NCBI RefSeq assembly: GCF_001613205.1
Contig: NZ_BDBX01000019.1
Location: forward strand, 144,563-208,562
Length of the DNA: 64,000 nt
Direction: 5' to 3'
From: Nocardia sienata NBRC 100364
Lineage (GTDB): Bacteria; Actinomycetota; Actinomycetes; Mycobacteriales; Mycobacteriaceae
Part shown: positions 19,201-28,621 of the stretch, one piece after another
Numbering within the stretch: position 1 is the first letter of the stretch
How the letters are laid out: the number at the start of each line of letters is the position of its first letter
Notes under the pieces: model-generated
Told to the model about the DNA's origin: nothing
The model's database searches: none
What the model saw: the letters and a program-made list of their open reading frames with translations, nothing else
Position numbers and translations under genes: made by a program

Positions 19201-21675
19201 GTGGTGGTTTCGTTGCGAGACAACCGGCAGGATCGAGAGCCCGGGCGAGCCGGCGGCGGGCGGCCCGGAAAAGCGGCCGCACTGTCACACGGTGCCGCGG
19301 ACCTGGTGCGGGCCCGGGATCAACTGCTGGGTGGCGGCGCGCCGCGGCATCCGCGGCTGGACGCCGAATCGCTGCGCGCGGCACTGGTCGATCTGTACGA
19401 GCTGTGGCTCACCAGCAAGGGCGCCGAAGTGGGGATAACGCCGGGCAGCGGGCTGGCGATCATGGCCGTGGGCGGGCTCGGCCGCCGGGAGATGCTGCCG
19501 TACTCCGATCTGGATCTGGTGCTGTTACACGAGGATATGGACCCGAAACGGGTCGCCGAGATCGCCGACCGGCTCTGGTATCCGCTGTGGGACGCGCATA
19601 TCAAACTCGACCACAGTGTGCGCACGGTACCGCATGCCCTGAAGGTGGCCTCCGACGATCTGGTGGCCGCGCTCGGCATGCTCGATGCCCGCCACATCGT
19701 GGGTGACTCCGATCTCAGCGACCGGGTGGTCGCGGGGATCCGCGGGGACTGGCGCAGCGGAATACGGGGTCGCTTCGACGAACTGGTCGCCGGAGTACGC
19801 GCGCGCTGGGAACGCAGCGGTCAGGTCGCTCACCGCAGCGAACCGGATCTGAAGAACGGGCGCGGCGGATTGCGCGATATCCAGCTGCTGGACGCGCTGG
19901 CGATCGCCCAGCTCACCGACGCCATGCCCGGGCTGGGCCCGGACGCGCCCGGTGGTGGCCTGGCCCAGGCCCATCGGCGGCTCCTGGATGTGCGCACCGA
20001 ACTGCACCGGGTGGCGGGCCGGGCCCGCGACCAGTTGCGCGCCCAGGATGCCGACGAGATCGGGGCTGCGCTGCGTATCGGTGACCGGTTCGATCTGGCG
20101 CGCACGCTCAGCGATGCGGCGCGCACCGTCGGATATTCGGTGGATGTGGGACTGCGCACCGCGGGCAATACGCTGCCGCGCCGCGGTCTGGCCCGCTTGC
20201 GCCGGATGCCGGTGCGGCGGCCGCTGGACGAGGGCGTGGTCGAACACGCCGGAGAAGTGGTGCTGGCCAGGGACGCCCGGCCCCAGCGCGACCCGGGGCT
20301 GGTGCTGCGGGTGGCCGCGGCTTCCGCGCAGACCGGACTGCCGATGTCGGCCACGACTCTGAACCGCCTGTCCGAGGACGCGCCCGAACTGCGTGAGCCG
20401 TGGCCCAAGGACGCGTTGAACGATCTGCTGGTGCTGCTCGGCGCGGGCCGGGGCGTGATCGACGCGGTGGAGGCATTGGACCGGACCGGTCTGTGGGGCA
20501 GGCTACTGCCGGAATGGGGCGCGGTCCGGGATCTACCGCCGCGTGACGCGCTGCACGTGTGGACGGTGGACCGGCACTCGGTGGAGACGGTGGCCTACGC
20601 GAGCGCGCTGAGTACCCGGGTGGCCCGGCCCGATCTGCTGGCCCTCGGAGCGCTGCTGCACGACATCGGCAAGGGCCGGGTGGAGGACCACTGCGCGGTG
20701 GGCGCCGACCTGGCGACCCATATCGGCCGCCGGCTGGGCCTGTGGCCCTCGGATGTGGAGATCCTGAGTGCCATGGTCCGCCACCATCTGCTGTTGCCCG
20801 ATGTCGCCACGCATCGGGATATCGACGATCCGGACACCGTGCGGTACGTGGTCGACGCGCTGGACAACGATCCACGCCGGCTCGAACTGTTGCACGCGCT
20901 GGCCGAGGCCGATTCGCTGGCCACCGGCCCGGGCGTATGGGGCGATTGGAAGGCGACCCTGATCGGAGAACTGGTCCGCCGCTGCCGCACCGTGATGGCG
21001 GGGGACGCCCTGCCCGAACCCGAACCCATCCCCGAGGAATTGCTGGCCCGCGCCGCCGGCGGCGGCGTGCACGTCGAATTGACGCCGGGCGAGGGGAAAT
21101 ACACCCATATCGCCACCGTGATCGCCCCGGACACCCCCGGACTGCTCTCCAACACCGCGGGCGTACTGGCCCTGCATTCGCTGCGGGTGCTCTCGGCGTC
21201 GGTCGGCGGTGCGGGGGGTTCGGCGATCAACACCTTCGTGGTGACACCGACTTTCGGCGGCCCGCCGGATGCGGGCCTGTTGCGGCAGGAGATCAAACGG
21301 GCGGCGGCCGGGGAGTTGGATGTGCGCGCGGCGCTGGAGACGCGGGAACGAGAGACCCTCGGCGCGGCGCGCCGGGCCCAGGCCGAGCCCCGGTTGCTGT
21401 GGGCGGAGACCGCGATACCCGGCCGGCTGATCCTGCAGTTGCGGGCCGAGGACCGAATCGGTTTGCTCTGCAGGTTGGCCGCGGTGCTGGCGGGTGCGGG
21501 CGCCGATGTGCGCTGGGCGAAGGTCGTGACGATGGGCTCGTTCGTGGTGGACGTATTCTGCGTGGATCTGGGGCAACGATCCGGCCCCGATCGCCGCGCG
21601 GAGCTCGAATCGGCGATCCTGGGGGTGGTTCCGCGACCGGCTCCGCGCAAATCTCCGGAGGCCGACCAGAACTAG
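19201..21675 (+). CDS. glnD: PII nucleotidylyl-transferase / removing enzyme GlnD
   Basis: Bifunctional glutamine sensor that modifies and demodifies PII. The 824-aa protein has four parts: an NT domain with [19 protein letters not shown] (residues about 91-110; GR(R)E...DxD catalytic site), a helical linker with [18 protein letters not shown], an HD domain with [17 protein letters not shown] near residue 485 and [12 protein letters not shown], and two C-terminal ACT domains from about residues 640 and 735. All catalytic motifs appear intact. GTG 19201 is used, but GTG 19204 or TTG 19213 are possible because no ribosome-binding site is evident. Third gene of the amtB operon. Confidence 0.94.
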   Translation: MVVSLRDNRQDREPGRAGGGRPGKAAALSHGAADLVRARDQLLGGGAPRHPRLDAESLRAALVDLYELWLTSKGAEVGITPGSGLAIMAVGGLGRREMLPYSDLDLVLLHEDMDPKRVAEIADRLWYPLWDAHIKLDHSVRTVPHALKVASDDLVAALGMLDARHIVGDSDLSDRVVAGIRGDWRSGIRGRFDELVAGVRARWERSGQVAHRSEPDLKNGRGGLRDIQLLDALAIAQLTDAMPGLGPDAPGGGLAQAHRRLLDVRTELHRVAGRARDQLRAQDADEIGAALRIGDRFDLARTLSDAARTVGYSVDVGLRTAGNTLPRRGLARLRRMPVRRPLDEGVVEHAGEVVLARDARPQRDPGLVLRVAAASAQTGLPMSATTLNRLSEDAPELREPWPKDALNDLLVLLGAGRGVIDAVEALDRTGLWGRLLPEWGAVRDLPPRDALHVWTVDRHSVETVAYASALSTRVARPDLLALGALLHDIGKGRVEDHCAVGADLATHIGRRLGLWPSDVEILSAMVRHHLLLPDVATHRDIDDPDTVRYVVDALDNDPRRLELLHALAEADSLATGPGVWGDWKATLIGELVRRCRTVMAGDALPEPEPIPEELLARAAGGGVHVELTPGEGKYTHIATVIAPDTPGLLSNTAGVLALHSLRVLSASVGGAGGSAINTFVVTPTFGGPPDAGLLRQEIKRAAAGELDVRAALETRERETLGAARRAQAEPRLLWAETAIPGRLILQLRAEDRIGLLCRLAAVLAGAGADVRWAKVVTMGSFVVDVFCVDLGQRSGPDRRAELESAILGVVPRPAPRKSPEADQN

Positions 21676-21801
21676 CGTTCGAGGAGAATGTCACCGTTGC
21701 GCGTCGATTGCTCACCGTTTGCCAGCGAGTCGGCGATGGCGGGTGATCGGGCCCCTAACATTCGGGTGGTCAGCTGTCGCGCTCATGAGGGGAGCAGGTC
21801 G

Positions 21802-22143
21802 GTGGCAATCCAAGTGGTGACCTCGTCGATCATGACCAGCGATATGACACCGCACATCGCCCGATGTGTAGGTGACGCCTATTGGGTGGTGTCCTGGTTG
21901 CCGGGGCGCACACTCACCGAACCCCAGGCGATGGCCGCGATGAATGTGGCCGCCGCCGTAGCGACCAACGGGCTACCGCCCGACGACGACTGGTCGCGGC
22001 TGGACAGCCTCTCCCGCGAGCTCGGGCTCACCGGGCGCGAGGCGGCTTATCTGGTTGCTGTGGAACAGCACGACTACCGTCGCGGGTTCTCCACCGAGTA
22101 CATCGGCGACACCTCCGGCGCCGCGGGGTCGGGGCCTTCGTGA
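21802..22143 (+). CDS. Hypothetical protein
   Basis: A 113-aa protein I do not recognise. It begins MAIQVVTSSIMTSDM and contains GDAYWVVSWLPGRTLTEPQAMAAMNVA and LGLTGREAAYLVAVEQHDYR (each a part of a longer conserved-looking run). It has no signal peptide or membrane helix. The GTG at 21802 is preferred (GGGGAGCAGG upstream); the frame is open back to 21688. The compact, acidic composition and codon use agree with neighbours, so it looks real. Its last 20 nt run into the palindromic repeat element downstream. Confidence 0.6.
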   Translation: MAIQVVTSSIMTSDMTPHIARCVGDAYWVVSWLPGRTLTEPQAMAAMNVAAAVATNGLPPDDDWSRLDSLSRELGLTGREAAYLVAVEQHDYRRGFSTEYIGDTSGAAGSGPS

Positions 22144-22216
22144 CCCCGGTTCTTCACTCCGCCGCTCGATCGCTGCGTACCTTCGCTCCATAACCCGGGC
22201 GGACCCCGACCGTGGA
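22120..22216 (+). repeat. Nested palindromic intergenic element, copy 2
   Basis: Shares with copy 1 (2201-2343) the order GGTCGGGGCC, then ACCCCG(A/G)TTCTT, then TCGCTGCG, CTTCGCTCC and finally CCCCGACCGTGGAG. GGTCGGGG (22127-22134) pairs with CCCCGACC (22204-22211). A GCGCC-type hairpin remnant precedes it (CTCCGGCGCCGCGGGG). It overlaps the last codons of the upstream small gene and may act as its terminator. From 22217 to 22353 nothing further was recognised. Confidence 0.65.
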
Positions 22217-22353
22217 GACCGGCCCTCCGGGGTGCGGTCGAGATGTGTGCGGACGGGCGCCACGGCCGGTCTCCGGTACGGCTGCCCGGTGACCATCTCC
22301 GGTGATGTATGCGAGCAGTCCGGTGCGGGCCCCGGCCCCGCCGGGCCGCCCGC

Positions 22354-22395
22354 TACTCTGGGACGCCCATTACCCTGGGACTCAGTGACGTCACT
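22354..22395 (+). promoter_or_regulatory. Candidate ffh control region: direct repeat and palindrome
   Basis: TACTCTGGGAC (22354-22364) and TACCCTGGGAC (22371-22381) form a 17-bp-spaced direct repeat; either TAC(T/C)CT could be a -10. The perfect 12-bp palindrome AGTGACGTCACT follows at 22384-22395, just before the ribosome-binding site AGGAG (22403-22407). Inference from sequence only. Confidence 0.4.
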
Positions 22396-22415
22396 CGAGA
22401 TCAGGAGCGCGCCAG

Positions 22416-23975
22416 GTGTTCGAATCCCTTTCCGACCGGTTGACCGGTGCCCTGAAGGATCTTCGCGGTAAGGGACGTCTGTCGCCGGCCGATATCGACG
22501 CCACCTGCCGCGAGATCCGCTTGGCGCTGCTGGAGGCCGACGTCGCGCTGCCGGTGGTCCGCGGTTTCATCGCCCGGATCAAGGAGCGGGCCAAGGGCGC
22601 GGAGGTCTCGGCCGCGCTGAACCCGGCCCAGCAGGTCGTCAAGATCGTCAACGAGGAACTCGTCGGGATCCTCGGCGGCGAGACCCGGCGCCTGACGCTG
22701 GCCAAGACCCCGCCGACGGTGATCATGCTGGCCGGTCTGCAGGGTGCCGGTAAGACCACGCTCGCCGGCAAGCTCGCCAAATGGCTGCGCGACCAGGGGC
22801 ACCAGCCGCTGCTGGTGGCCTGCGATCTGCAGCGCCCGGGCGCGGTGACCCAGTTGCAGGTGGTCGGGGAACGCGCCGGTGTGCCGGTGTTCGCGCCGCA
22901 TCCCGGCACCTCGATCGGCGGCGGCGAGAACGCCCTCGGGATCACCGCGGCCGATCCGGTCGCGGTGGCCGAATCCGGTCTCGCCGAGGCACGCGCCAAA
23001 CAGTACGACGTCGTGATCGTCGACACCGCCGGCCGGCTCGGTATCGACGCCGAACTCATGGCGCAGGCCGCCGGTATCCGTGACGCGGTGAAACCCGACG
23101 AGACCCTGTTCGTCCTCGACGCCATGATCGGCCAGGACGCGGTCTCCACCGCCGAGGCCTTCCGCGACGGTGTCGGCTTCACCGGTGTGGTGCTCACCAA
23201 ACTCGACGGCGACGCCCGCGGCGGCGCGGCGCTGAGCGTGCGTAATGTCACCGGCGCGCCGATCATGTTCGCCTCCACCGGCGAGAAACTCGAGGATTTC
23301 GACGTCTTCCATCCCGACCGGATGGCGAGCCGCATCCTCGGTATGGGCGATGTGCTCACCCTCATCGAACAGGCCGAACAGGTCTACGACGCGCAGCAGG
23401 CCGAAGAGGCGGCGCGCAAGATCGGCAGTGGCGAGCTCACCCTCGAGGATTTCCTCGACCAGATGCTGGCCATCCGCAAGATGGGACCCATCGGCAATCT
23501 GCTCGGAATGCTGCCGGGCGCCGGTCAGATGAAGGACGTCCTCGCCCAGGTCGACGACAAACAGCTCGACCGGGTGCAGGCGATCATCCGCGGTATGACC
23601 CCCGCCGAGCGGGAGAACCCGAAGATCATCAACGCCTCCCGCAGGTTGCGCATCGCCAACGGGTCGGGAGTCCAGGTCTCCGATGTCAACCAACTGGTCG
23701 ATCGGTTCTTCGAGGCCCGCAAGATGATGACCATGATGGGCCGGCAGATGGGGATGCCCGGCGCCAACCGTCGTAACAAGAAACAGAAGGGCAAGAAGGG
23801 CAAGAAGGGCGGGCGCGGACCCACCCAGCCGAAGACGCGCGGCGGATTCCCCGGTATGCCGGGCCTGCCCGGCGGCGGCATGCCGGATCTGTCCAATATG
23901 CCCCCCGGCCTCGATCAACTGCCCCCGGGGCTGGAGAACTTCGATCTCTCCAAGTTCAAGTTCCCGGATAAGTGA
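22416..23975 (+). CDS. ffh: Signal recognition particle protein Ffh
   Basis: SRP54-type GTPase that binds 4.5S RNA and signal sequences and delivers ribosomes to FtsY. The 519-aa protein has the N domain (LTGALKDLRGKGRLSPADID), then G: G1 GLQGAGKTTLAGKLA near residue 106, DLQRPGAVTQLQ, G3 DTAGRLGID, G4 TKLDGDARGG. The M domain follows with methionine-rich helices (MLAIRKMGPIGNLLGMLPG; MMTMMGRQMGMPGANRR). A Lys/Gly-rich linker and a repeated Gly/Pro/Met tail end it. GTG start 8 nt after AGGAG. The tail beyond residue 455 is longer than in E. coli, as is common in actinobacteria. Confidence 0.97.
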   Translation: MFESLSDRLTGALKDLRGKGRLSPADIDATCREIRLALLEADVALPVVRGFIARIKERAKGAEVSAALNPAQQVVKIVNEELVGILGGETRRLTLAKTPPTVIMLAGLQGAGKTTLAGKLAKWLRDQGHQPLLVACDLQRPGAVTQLQVVGERAGVPVFAPHPGTSIGGGENALGITAADPVAVAESGLAEARAKQYDVVIVDTAGRLGIDAELMAQAAGIRDAVKPDETLFVLDAMIGQDAVSTAEAFRDGVGFTGVVLTKLDGDARGGAALSVRNVTGAPIMFASTGEKLEDFDVFHPDRMASRILGMGDVLTLIEQAEQVYDAQQAEEAARKIGSGELTLEDFLDQMLAIRKMGPIGNLLGMLPGAGQMKDVLAQVDDKQLDRVQAIIRGMTPAERENPKIINASRRLRIANGSGVQVSDVNQLVDRFFEARKMMTMMGRQMGMPGANRRNKKQKGKKGKKGGRGPTQPKTRGGFPGMPGLPGGGMPDLSNMPPGLDQLPPGLENFDLSKFKFPDK

Positions 23976-23988
23976 GCTGTGTTATTGG

Positions 23989-24104
23989 CGCCGCCTGCGG
24001 CGTCGCGGGGTTGAGGTCCCCTAGTGTTTCGCCGTTCAGGCCTCGAGACTCGCGCCTTCGGCGCATGTGCTTCGAGGCCTGAACGGCGAGACGGGCCTCA
24101 ACCC
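23989..24104. repeat. Nested palindromic intergenic element, copy 3 (ffh 3' end)
   Basis: Begins 13 nt after the ffh stop. CGCCG-CCTG-CGGCG (23989-24002) is followed by three nested stems: GGGTTGAGG (24008-24016) with CCTCAACCC (24096-24104); an 18-bp perfect stem TCGCCGTTCAGGCCTCGA (24029-24046) with its complement at 24072-24089; and an inner GCGCC-TTC-GGCGC (24052-24064). The flank TGAGCTGTGTT is shared with copy 1. It probably ends ffh transcription, and shields against the convergent VWA gene. Confidence 0.75.
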
Positions 24105-24190
24105 TTTGTTGTGTCTCGTAAAACTCGACGCATTGGGTTGCGTCGGGATTTGGTGTTCGCTGTTCGTGGTTGCGTCGGGGTTCGATGCTC

Positions 24191-24304
24191 CGAGTCCGAG
24201 TCCGAGTCCGAGTCCGAGTCCGAGTCCGAGTCCGAGTCCGAGTCCGAGACCGAGACCGACCGGGACCGGTGTTGGGGGCGCGACCAATCGGTGTTGGGGG
24301 CGCG
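24191..24304. repeat. CGAGTC hexanucleotide tandem array plus a 16-bp direct repeat
   Basis: Nine perfect CGAGTC units (24191-24244) are followed by two CGAGAC units (24245-24256). Immediately after, CGGTGTTGGGGGCGCG occurs at 24267-24282 and 24289-24304. The array lies between the convergent 3' ends of ffh and the VWA gene. It is multiple-of-three, so all six frames are open dipeptide repeats with no sign of a gene. Simple tandem arrays of this kind can vary in copy number. Confidence 0.85.
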
Positions 24305-24361
24305 GCCGGGAAACGGGGCACAGCGGGCGGGTGCGCATCGGCTGCGCCCCGACGAGGTCGG

Positions 24362-26248
24362 TCAGCGCTTCCTGCGACGGCTGAGCAGGAAGGCGATCGT
24401 CGCCGCCGAGATCACCAGCACCGCGCCACCGACGGCCACCCACACCAGCGGCGATAGGCCGTCGGCCGCTGTGTCGGCCGCGGCGGCGGGATCCGGCGCA
24501 CCGGTCTGCTGCGGGTCTGTGCCGAAGGTGCCCGGACTCGCGGAATCGCCTGCGTAGCGCGGCCCCGGCTCGGGCTTGCCGGTGATATCCACCTCCAGCT
24601 CGACCGGCACCGGCGCGACCCGGGCCCGTTCGCCGTGGGCGGGGCCCAGCTTCACCGCGATGTAGTACCAGCCCGCCACCGCCTGGTCGTGCATCGTGTG
24701 ATCGGCGGCCTCCCGGTTCAGGAACCTGATCGGTGTGGTGGCCAGCGCCGTGTCGTTGCTCGGCAGAATGTTCTCGGTCCCGGTGTAGGCGGCGAAATCG
24801 AAATCGAGTTCGGCCCGGTACGGGTTGTAGAGCGTGGTGGCGATATTCGAGACGTAGTCACTGCCGCGGTCGGGGGTCGCGGCGAACCGCACCCGGTATG
24901 CCAGTCCCTGGCCCCACTCCAGTTTCACCCGGTAGAAGACGAACTCGCCGCGCTGCAGAGTATCGGTGTACCGGCCGGAACCGGACAGGACGGCCGCGAC
25001 ATCGAACGAGCCACCGCCGATCGCCGGGACGGTCACCCCGTCCGGTGCGGCGAACTCCACCGGATCCGGGTCCGGGGCGGGCCCCGGATCGGTGACCGCG
25101 GGCTCCACGCCGATCAGCAACTCCACCGGCAGTTGCGCCGGAGCGTTCTCGGCGACATGAGCCCATTCCAGGGCGAAGTAGTAGCGTCCGCCGCCCCGGC
25201 ACCGGTCGGTGCTCGGACTGCCGGTGTCGGGTTCGGCCGCGCCTGTCCACGCGGTGCCCACGGTCAGCGCCACACCGTCGGTGGAGCGGGTGGCCAGCTC
25301 GTTCTCGTACACATGGCAGTCTTCGCCGTCGGTGCCGTAGACCCGCAGGTCGAGGCGGTTGTTCGCGAACACGGCGTCCCCGCCGCGCGGGAAGGAGACG
25401 GTGGCGCTGAAATAGGCCGTCGCATCGTCGGGTACGTCCACCGCGTAATAGCGCGGCACGCGCTGCCCGAGTACATCCAGGTGCTGGCCCGCCGCGGCAA
25501 GCGGTGCGTCCCGGTATCCCGCGGTACCCGCAATCGGGCTGCCGGCGGGTGCGTAGGTACGCAGGGCGGTGGCGGTCACCCGCGGAAGGACCTGTTCCAG
25601 GGCCTTCCCGTCCACGGCATCGGTATAGGTGCCGCCGGTGGCCTGGGCGATACAGGTCAGCTGGGCTCGGGACGGATCGTCGACACCGAAGCCGATGGCG
25701 TGCACCACGACCTCGGCGCCCTGGGCGGACAGTTCGCGCGCGACCTCGCACGGGTCCGGCGGCGCGCAGGTGTCCAGGCCGTCGGAGACCAGCACGATCG
25801 AACGCGGACCCTCCTGGGGCAGGGCCGCGGCGGCGGTCCGCAAGGAGGTCCCGATGGGGGTGTAACCGCTGGGCACGATCCGGTCCGTGGCGCCGGTCAG
25901 CGCGGGCCTGTCGAGGGTCTCGGCCGGATGCAGCACCTGGACGTCGCGGCAGCCGGCGTCCTTCTCCGCGTCCGCGGATCCCGTGGACGTGCCGTACACG
26001 GTCAGCCCGACCTCCGCCATCGCCGGTGCCGCGGTCACGAACGACCGCACCGCGTTCTTCGCCGCGTCCATCTTGGTGCCGCTGCCGGGGTCGGGCGCCG
26101 CCATGGAGCCCGAGGCGTCCAGGACCAGCATGGTCGGCGCGTACTCCGGCTGCTGCGGTGACTGCTGGGCCAGGGCCGGAACCGAGACCGGTACCAGACC
26201 GATCACCCCGGCCGCGGCCGCGGCCAGAATTCTGTTCGAGAATGACAC
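24362..26248 (-). CDS. VWA domain-containing secreted/membrane-anchored protein
   Basis: A 628-aa surface protein. Residues 1-27 form a signal peptide (ILAAAAAGVIGLVPVSVPALA). Residues about 38-230 are a von Willebrand A domain with MIDAS motif DASGSM, a Thr in SGYTPIGTSL and Asp in LVSDGLDTC. A large beta-rich region of unknown type follows (about 240-570), with several Cys, e.g. EDCHVY. The C-terminus has one membrane helix (LVWVAVGGAVLVISAATIAF) and a basic RRRKR stop-transfer tail. It is probably an extracellular protein held in the membrane with metal-dependent ligand binding. Similar actinobacterial proteins exist; function unknown. Convergent with ffh. Confidence 0.83.
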   Translation of the reverse strand: MSFSNRILAAAAAGVIGLVPVSVPALAQQSPQQPEYAPTMLVLDASGSMAAPDPGSGTKMDAAKNAVRSFVTAAPAMAEVGLTVYGTSTGSADAEKDAGCRDVQVLHPAETLDRPALTGATDRIVPSGYTPIGTSLRTAAAALPQEGPRSIVLVSDGLDTCAPPDPCEVARELSAQGAEVVVHAIGFGVDDPSRAQLTCIAQATGGTYTDAVDGKALEQVLPRVTATALRTYAPAGSPIAGTAGYRDAPLAAAGQHLDVLGQRVPRYYAVDVPDDATAYFSATVSFPRGGDAVFANNRLDLRVYGTDGEDCHVYENELATRSTDGVALTVGTAWTGAAEPDTGSPSTDRCRGGGRYYFALEWAHVAENAPAQLPVELLIGVEPAVTDPGPAPDPDPVEFAAPDGVTVPAIGGGSFDVAAVLSGSGRYTDTLQRGEFVFYRVKLEWGQGLAYRVRFAATPDRGSDYVSNIATTLYNPYRAELDFDFAAYTGTENILPSNDTALATTPIRFLNREAADHTMHDQAVAGWYYIAVKLGPAHGERARVAPVPVELEVDITGKPEPGPRYAGDSASPGTFGTDPQQTGAPDPAAAADTAADGLSPLVWVAVGGAVLVISAATIAFLLSRRRKR

Positions 26249-26398
26249 GTGGTCGGTACTCCCATTCGACTCGGCCGGATCCTGCCCGGATACGGCCGGT
26301 CGGACGCTACTCAGACGACTGACCAGTTGCCAACCGGCGGATCCCCGCCGACGGGGACGACACGCCCCGGCGCCGCCCGTGAGCTCGCGGACCCGGGC

Positions 26399-26432
26399 GG
26401 TTTCCGGGTCGGCCGCGGCGTCTGGCAGAATG
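26399..26432 (+). promoter_or_regulatory. Candidate rpsP operon promoter
   Basis: TTTCCG (26401-26406), 19 nt, CAGAAT (26426-26431), within GGTTTCCG-N14-TCTGGCAGAATG. The same block in front of rplS has identical spacing. The remaining part of the 327-nt gap between the VWA gene and rpsP (26249-26575) shows only short GC dyads and a probable leader of about 140 nt. Confidence 0.5.
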
Positions 26433-26575
26433 GTCGACCGTCCTTCTGGACAGTGTCAGCCCGTCTCCGGTCACGTACCGCGCGGCGGTCACACACTTCA
26501 TTCGCAAAACCGGGCTCGCGAGACCGCGTGAGTCGCTGAATTGCGCCGTGACCACTATGAAAGGCAGATCAGCAG

Positions 26576-27019
26576 ATGGCTGTTCGCATCAAGCTCACCC
26601 GTATGGGCAAGATCCGCAACCCGCAGTACCGCGTCGTCGTCGCGGACGCCCGCACCCGTCGTGACGGCCGGGCCATCGAGTCCATCGGCAAGTACCACCC
26701 GAAGGAAGAGCCTTCGCTGATCGAGATCGACTCGGAGCGGGCGCAGTACTGGCTGGGTGTCGGCGCGCAGCCGACCGAACCGGTGCAGCGGCTCCTGGAG
26801 ATCACCGGCGACTGGCAGAAGTTCAAGGGCCTGCCGGGTGCCGAGGGGACCCTGAAGGTCGCCGAGCCCAAGCCGTCCAAGCTGGACCTGTTCAACGCCG
26901 CGCTGGCCGCCGCCGAGAACGAGCCGGTCGCCGAGGCCATCACCCCCAAGAAGAAGGCCAAGAAGGACAAGGAAGAGGACGCCGCCGGGGCGACCGAGTC
27001 CGCTGAGGCCGCCGAGTAA
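26576..27019 (+). CDS. rpsP: 30S ribosomal protein S16
   Basis: A 147-aa S16 with the N-terminal signature [20 protein letters not shown] and core [18 protein letters not shown], plus the actinobacterial Lys/Glu/Ala-rich tail (from about residue 110). It binds 16S rRNA early in 30S assembly. ATG 26576 with AAAGG about 10 nt upstream. Its TAA overlaps the next gene's ATG (TAATG), so translation is coupled through khpA and rimM. Confidence 0.97.
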   Translation: MAVRIKLTRMGKIRNPQYRVVVADARTRRDGRAIESIGKYHPKEEPSLIEIDSERAQYWLGVGAQPTEPVQRLLEITGDWQKFKGLPGAEGTLKVAEPKPSKLDLFNAALAAAENEPVAEAITPKKKAKKDKEEDAAGATESAEAAE

Positions 27020-27261
27020 TGAGCGTCGTCGTCGCCGATGCCGTGGAACACCTGGTTCGCGGTATCGTCGCCAACCCCGATGATGTCCGTGTCGAGCTGA
27101 TCACCGGCCGCCGCGGGCGCACCGTCGAGGTGCACGTCCACCCCGATGACCTGGGCAAGGTCATCGGCCGGGGCGGCCGCACCGCGACCGCCCTGCGTAC
27201 CCTGGTCGCCGGTATCGGCGGACGGGGTATCCGGGTCGACGTGGTCGACACCGACCAGTAG
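27019..27261 (+). CDS. khpA: KH-domain RNA-binding protein KhpA
   Basis: An 80-aa single KH-domain protein. The RNA-binding GxxG loop is GKVIGRGGRTATAL, between VEVHVHPDDL and GIGGRGIRVDVV. KhpA/YlqC partners with KhpB (Jag) in firmicutes and affects mRNA and division; in actinobacteria it always lies in rpsP-khpA-rimM-trmD. The ATG overlaps the rpsP stop and its stop immediately precedes rimM, so all three are translationally linked. Confidence 0.93.
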   Translation: MSVVVADAVEHLVRGIVANPDDVRVELITGRRGRTVEVHVHPDDLGKVIGRGGRTATALRTLVAGIGGRGIRVDVVDTDQ

Positions 27262-27786
27262 ATGGAACTCGTCGTGGGCCGGGTCGCCCGCTCGCACGGT
27301 GTGCGGGGCGAACTGGTCGTCGAGGTGCGCACCGACGAACCGGAGGCACGCTTCGCGCCCGGCGCGGTGTTGCGGGGGCGTGCGGCGCGATCGGATCAGG
27401 TCCGTGACTTCACCGTGGAGTCGGCCCGGGAACATTCGGGCCGGCTTCTGGTGACACTGGCGGGTGTCACCGACCGGACCACCGCCGACGCCCTGCGCGG
27501 CACGCTGCTGCTGGTGGACAGCGATGAGCTCGGGCCGTCGGAGGACCCCGACGAGTTCTACGATCACGAACTCGAGGGTCTGCGCGTACAGCTCACCGAC
27601 GGCACCGCCGTCGGCACCGTCACCGAAGTGCTGCATTCGGCGGCCGGTGAACTGCTCTCCGTCCGCGCCGACGCGGACGGGCGGGAGATTCTGATCCCCT
27701 TCGTCACCGCCATCGTGCCGACGGTGTCGATCGCCGACGCGCTGATCGTGATCGACCCGCCCGAAGGCCTGCTGGATCCGGAATGA
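27262..27786 (+). CDS. rimM: Ribosome maturation factor RimM
   Basis: A 174-aa 16S rRNA processing factor that acts on the 30S head through S19. It has the N-terminal beta-barrel ([20 protein letters not shown]) and the PRC-barrel C-terminal domain ([19 protein letters not shown]-type [15 protein letters not shown]; final PPEGLLDP). ATG starts directly at the khpA stop. Thirteen nt separate it from trmD. Confidence 0.96.
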   Translation: MELVVGRVARSHGVRGELVVEVRTDEPEARFAPGAVLRGRAARSDQVRDFTVESAREHSGRLLVTLAGVTDRTTADALRGTLLLVDSDELGPSEDPDEFYDHELEGLRVQLTDGTAVGTVTEVLHSAAGELLSVRADADGREILIPFVTAIVPTVSIADALIVIDPPEGLLDPE

Positions 27787-27799
27787 GGTGGACGGCGTC

Positions 27800-28486
27800 A
27801 TGAGGATCGACGTGGTCACCATCTTCCCGGAATACCTGGACCCGTTGCGGACCGCGCTGCTGGGCAAGGCCATCGACAAGGGTGTCGTATCGGTGGAGGT
27901 CCACGATCTGCGGCGCTGGACCCACGATGTGCACAAATCCGTCGATGATTCGCCCTACGGCGGTGGACCCGGCATGGTGATGAAACCTGTCGTCTGGGGG
28001 GACGCGCTGGATGCGGTGTGCCCGGACGACGCGCTGCTCGTGGTTCCCACACCCGCCGGTGTGCCCTTCACCCAGGAGACCGCGCAGCGGTGGGCCGGAG
28101 AGCAACACCTGGTGTTCGCCTGCGGACGGTACGAGGGGATCGATCAGCGGGTGTTCGACGACGCGGCCCGCCGGGTCCGCGTCGAAGAGGTCAGTATCGG
28201 CGACTACGTCCTGATCGGCGGCGAGGCCGCGGTCCTGGTGATGACCGAGGCGGTGGTCCGGTTGATTCCCGGCGTACTCGGCAATCAGCAGTCCCACGAG
28301 CAGGATTCGTTCTCCGACGGGTTGCTCGAGGGCCCCAGCTACACCCGCCCGGTGAGCTGGCGGGGACTCGAGGTCCCGCAGATTTTGCTGTCCGGAGACC
28401 ATGCCCGGATCGCGGCCTGGCGGCGGGAGCAGTCGCTGATCCGCACCCGGGAACGGCGGCCGGATCTGCTGCCCGATACCGACTGA
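27800..28486 (+). CDS. trmD: tRNA (guanine(37)-N1)-methyltransferase TrmD
   Basis: Methylates G37 of tRNAs reading CNN codons, preventing +1 frameshifts. The 228-aa SPOUT protein has [30 protein letters not shown], the trefoil-knot S-adenosylmethionine loop [13 protein letters not shown], and [33 protein letters not shown] carries the catalytic Asp. ATG 27800 follows AGGTGGA; the GTG at 27788 would add four unconserved residues. Last gene of the rpsP operon; 28487-28621 has no clear gene. Confidence 0.97.
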   Translation: MRIDVVTIFPEYLDPLRTALLGKAIDKGVVSVEVHDLRRWTHDVHKSVDDSPYGGGPGMVMKPVVWGDALDAVCPDDALLVVPTPAGVPFTQETAQRWAGEQHLVFACGRYEGIDQRVFDDAARRVRVEEVSIGDYVLIGGEAAVLVMTEAVVRLIPGVLGNQQSHEQDSFSDGLLEGPSYTRPVSWRGLEVPQILLSGDHARIAAWRREQSLIRTRERRPDLLPDTD

Positions 28487-28621
28487 GCCGCTCGCTGCGG
28501 CGCAACGCTTCCCGGCCGAACAGGCCGAGTAAGAATCGGGCGGCGATTCGGGACCGGCGGAGTGCGGGTCGATCCCGACCATCGCGCGGTAGGCGCCGAG
28601 TCCACGTGACGGTCGGCGCGA

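Noticed and set aside
22413..22428. GGTGTTCGAATCCC, like a tRNA T-arm
   Set aside because: It is the ffh start region; no acceptor, D or anticodon stems can be built around it.
24024..24557. Long frames with Ser-Glu, Arg-Val, Ser-Pro or Leu-Gly dipeptide repeats
   Set aside because: They are translations of the CGAGTC array in every frame, with no start site, conservation or domain.
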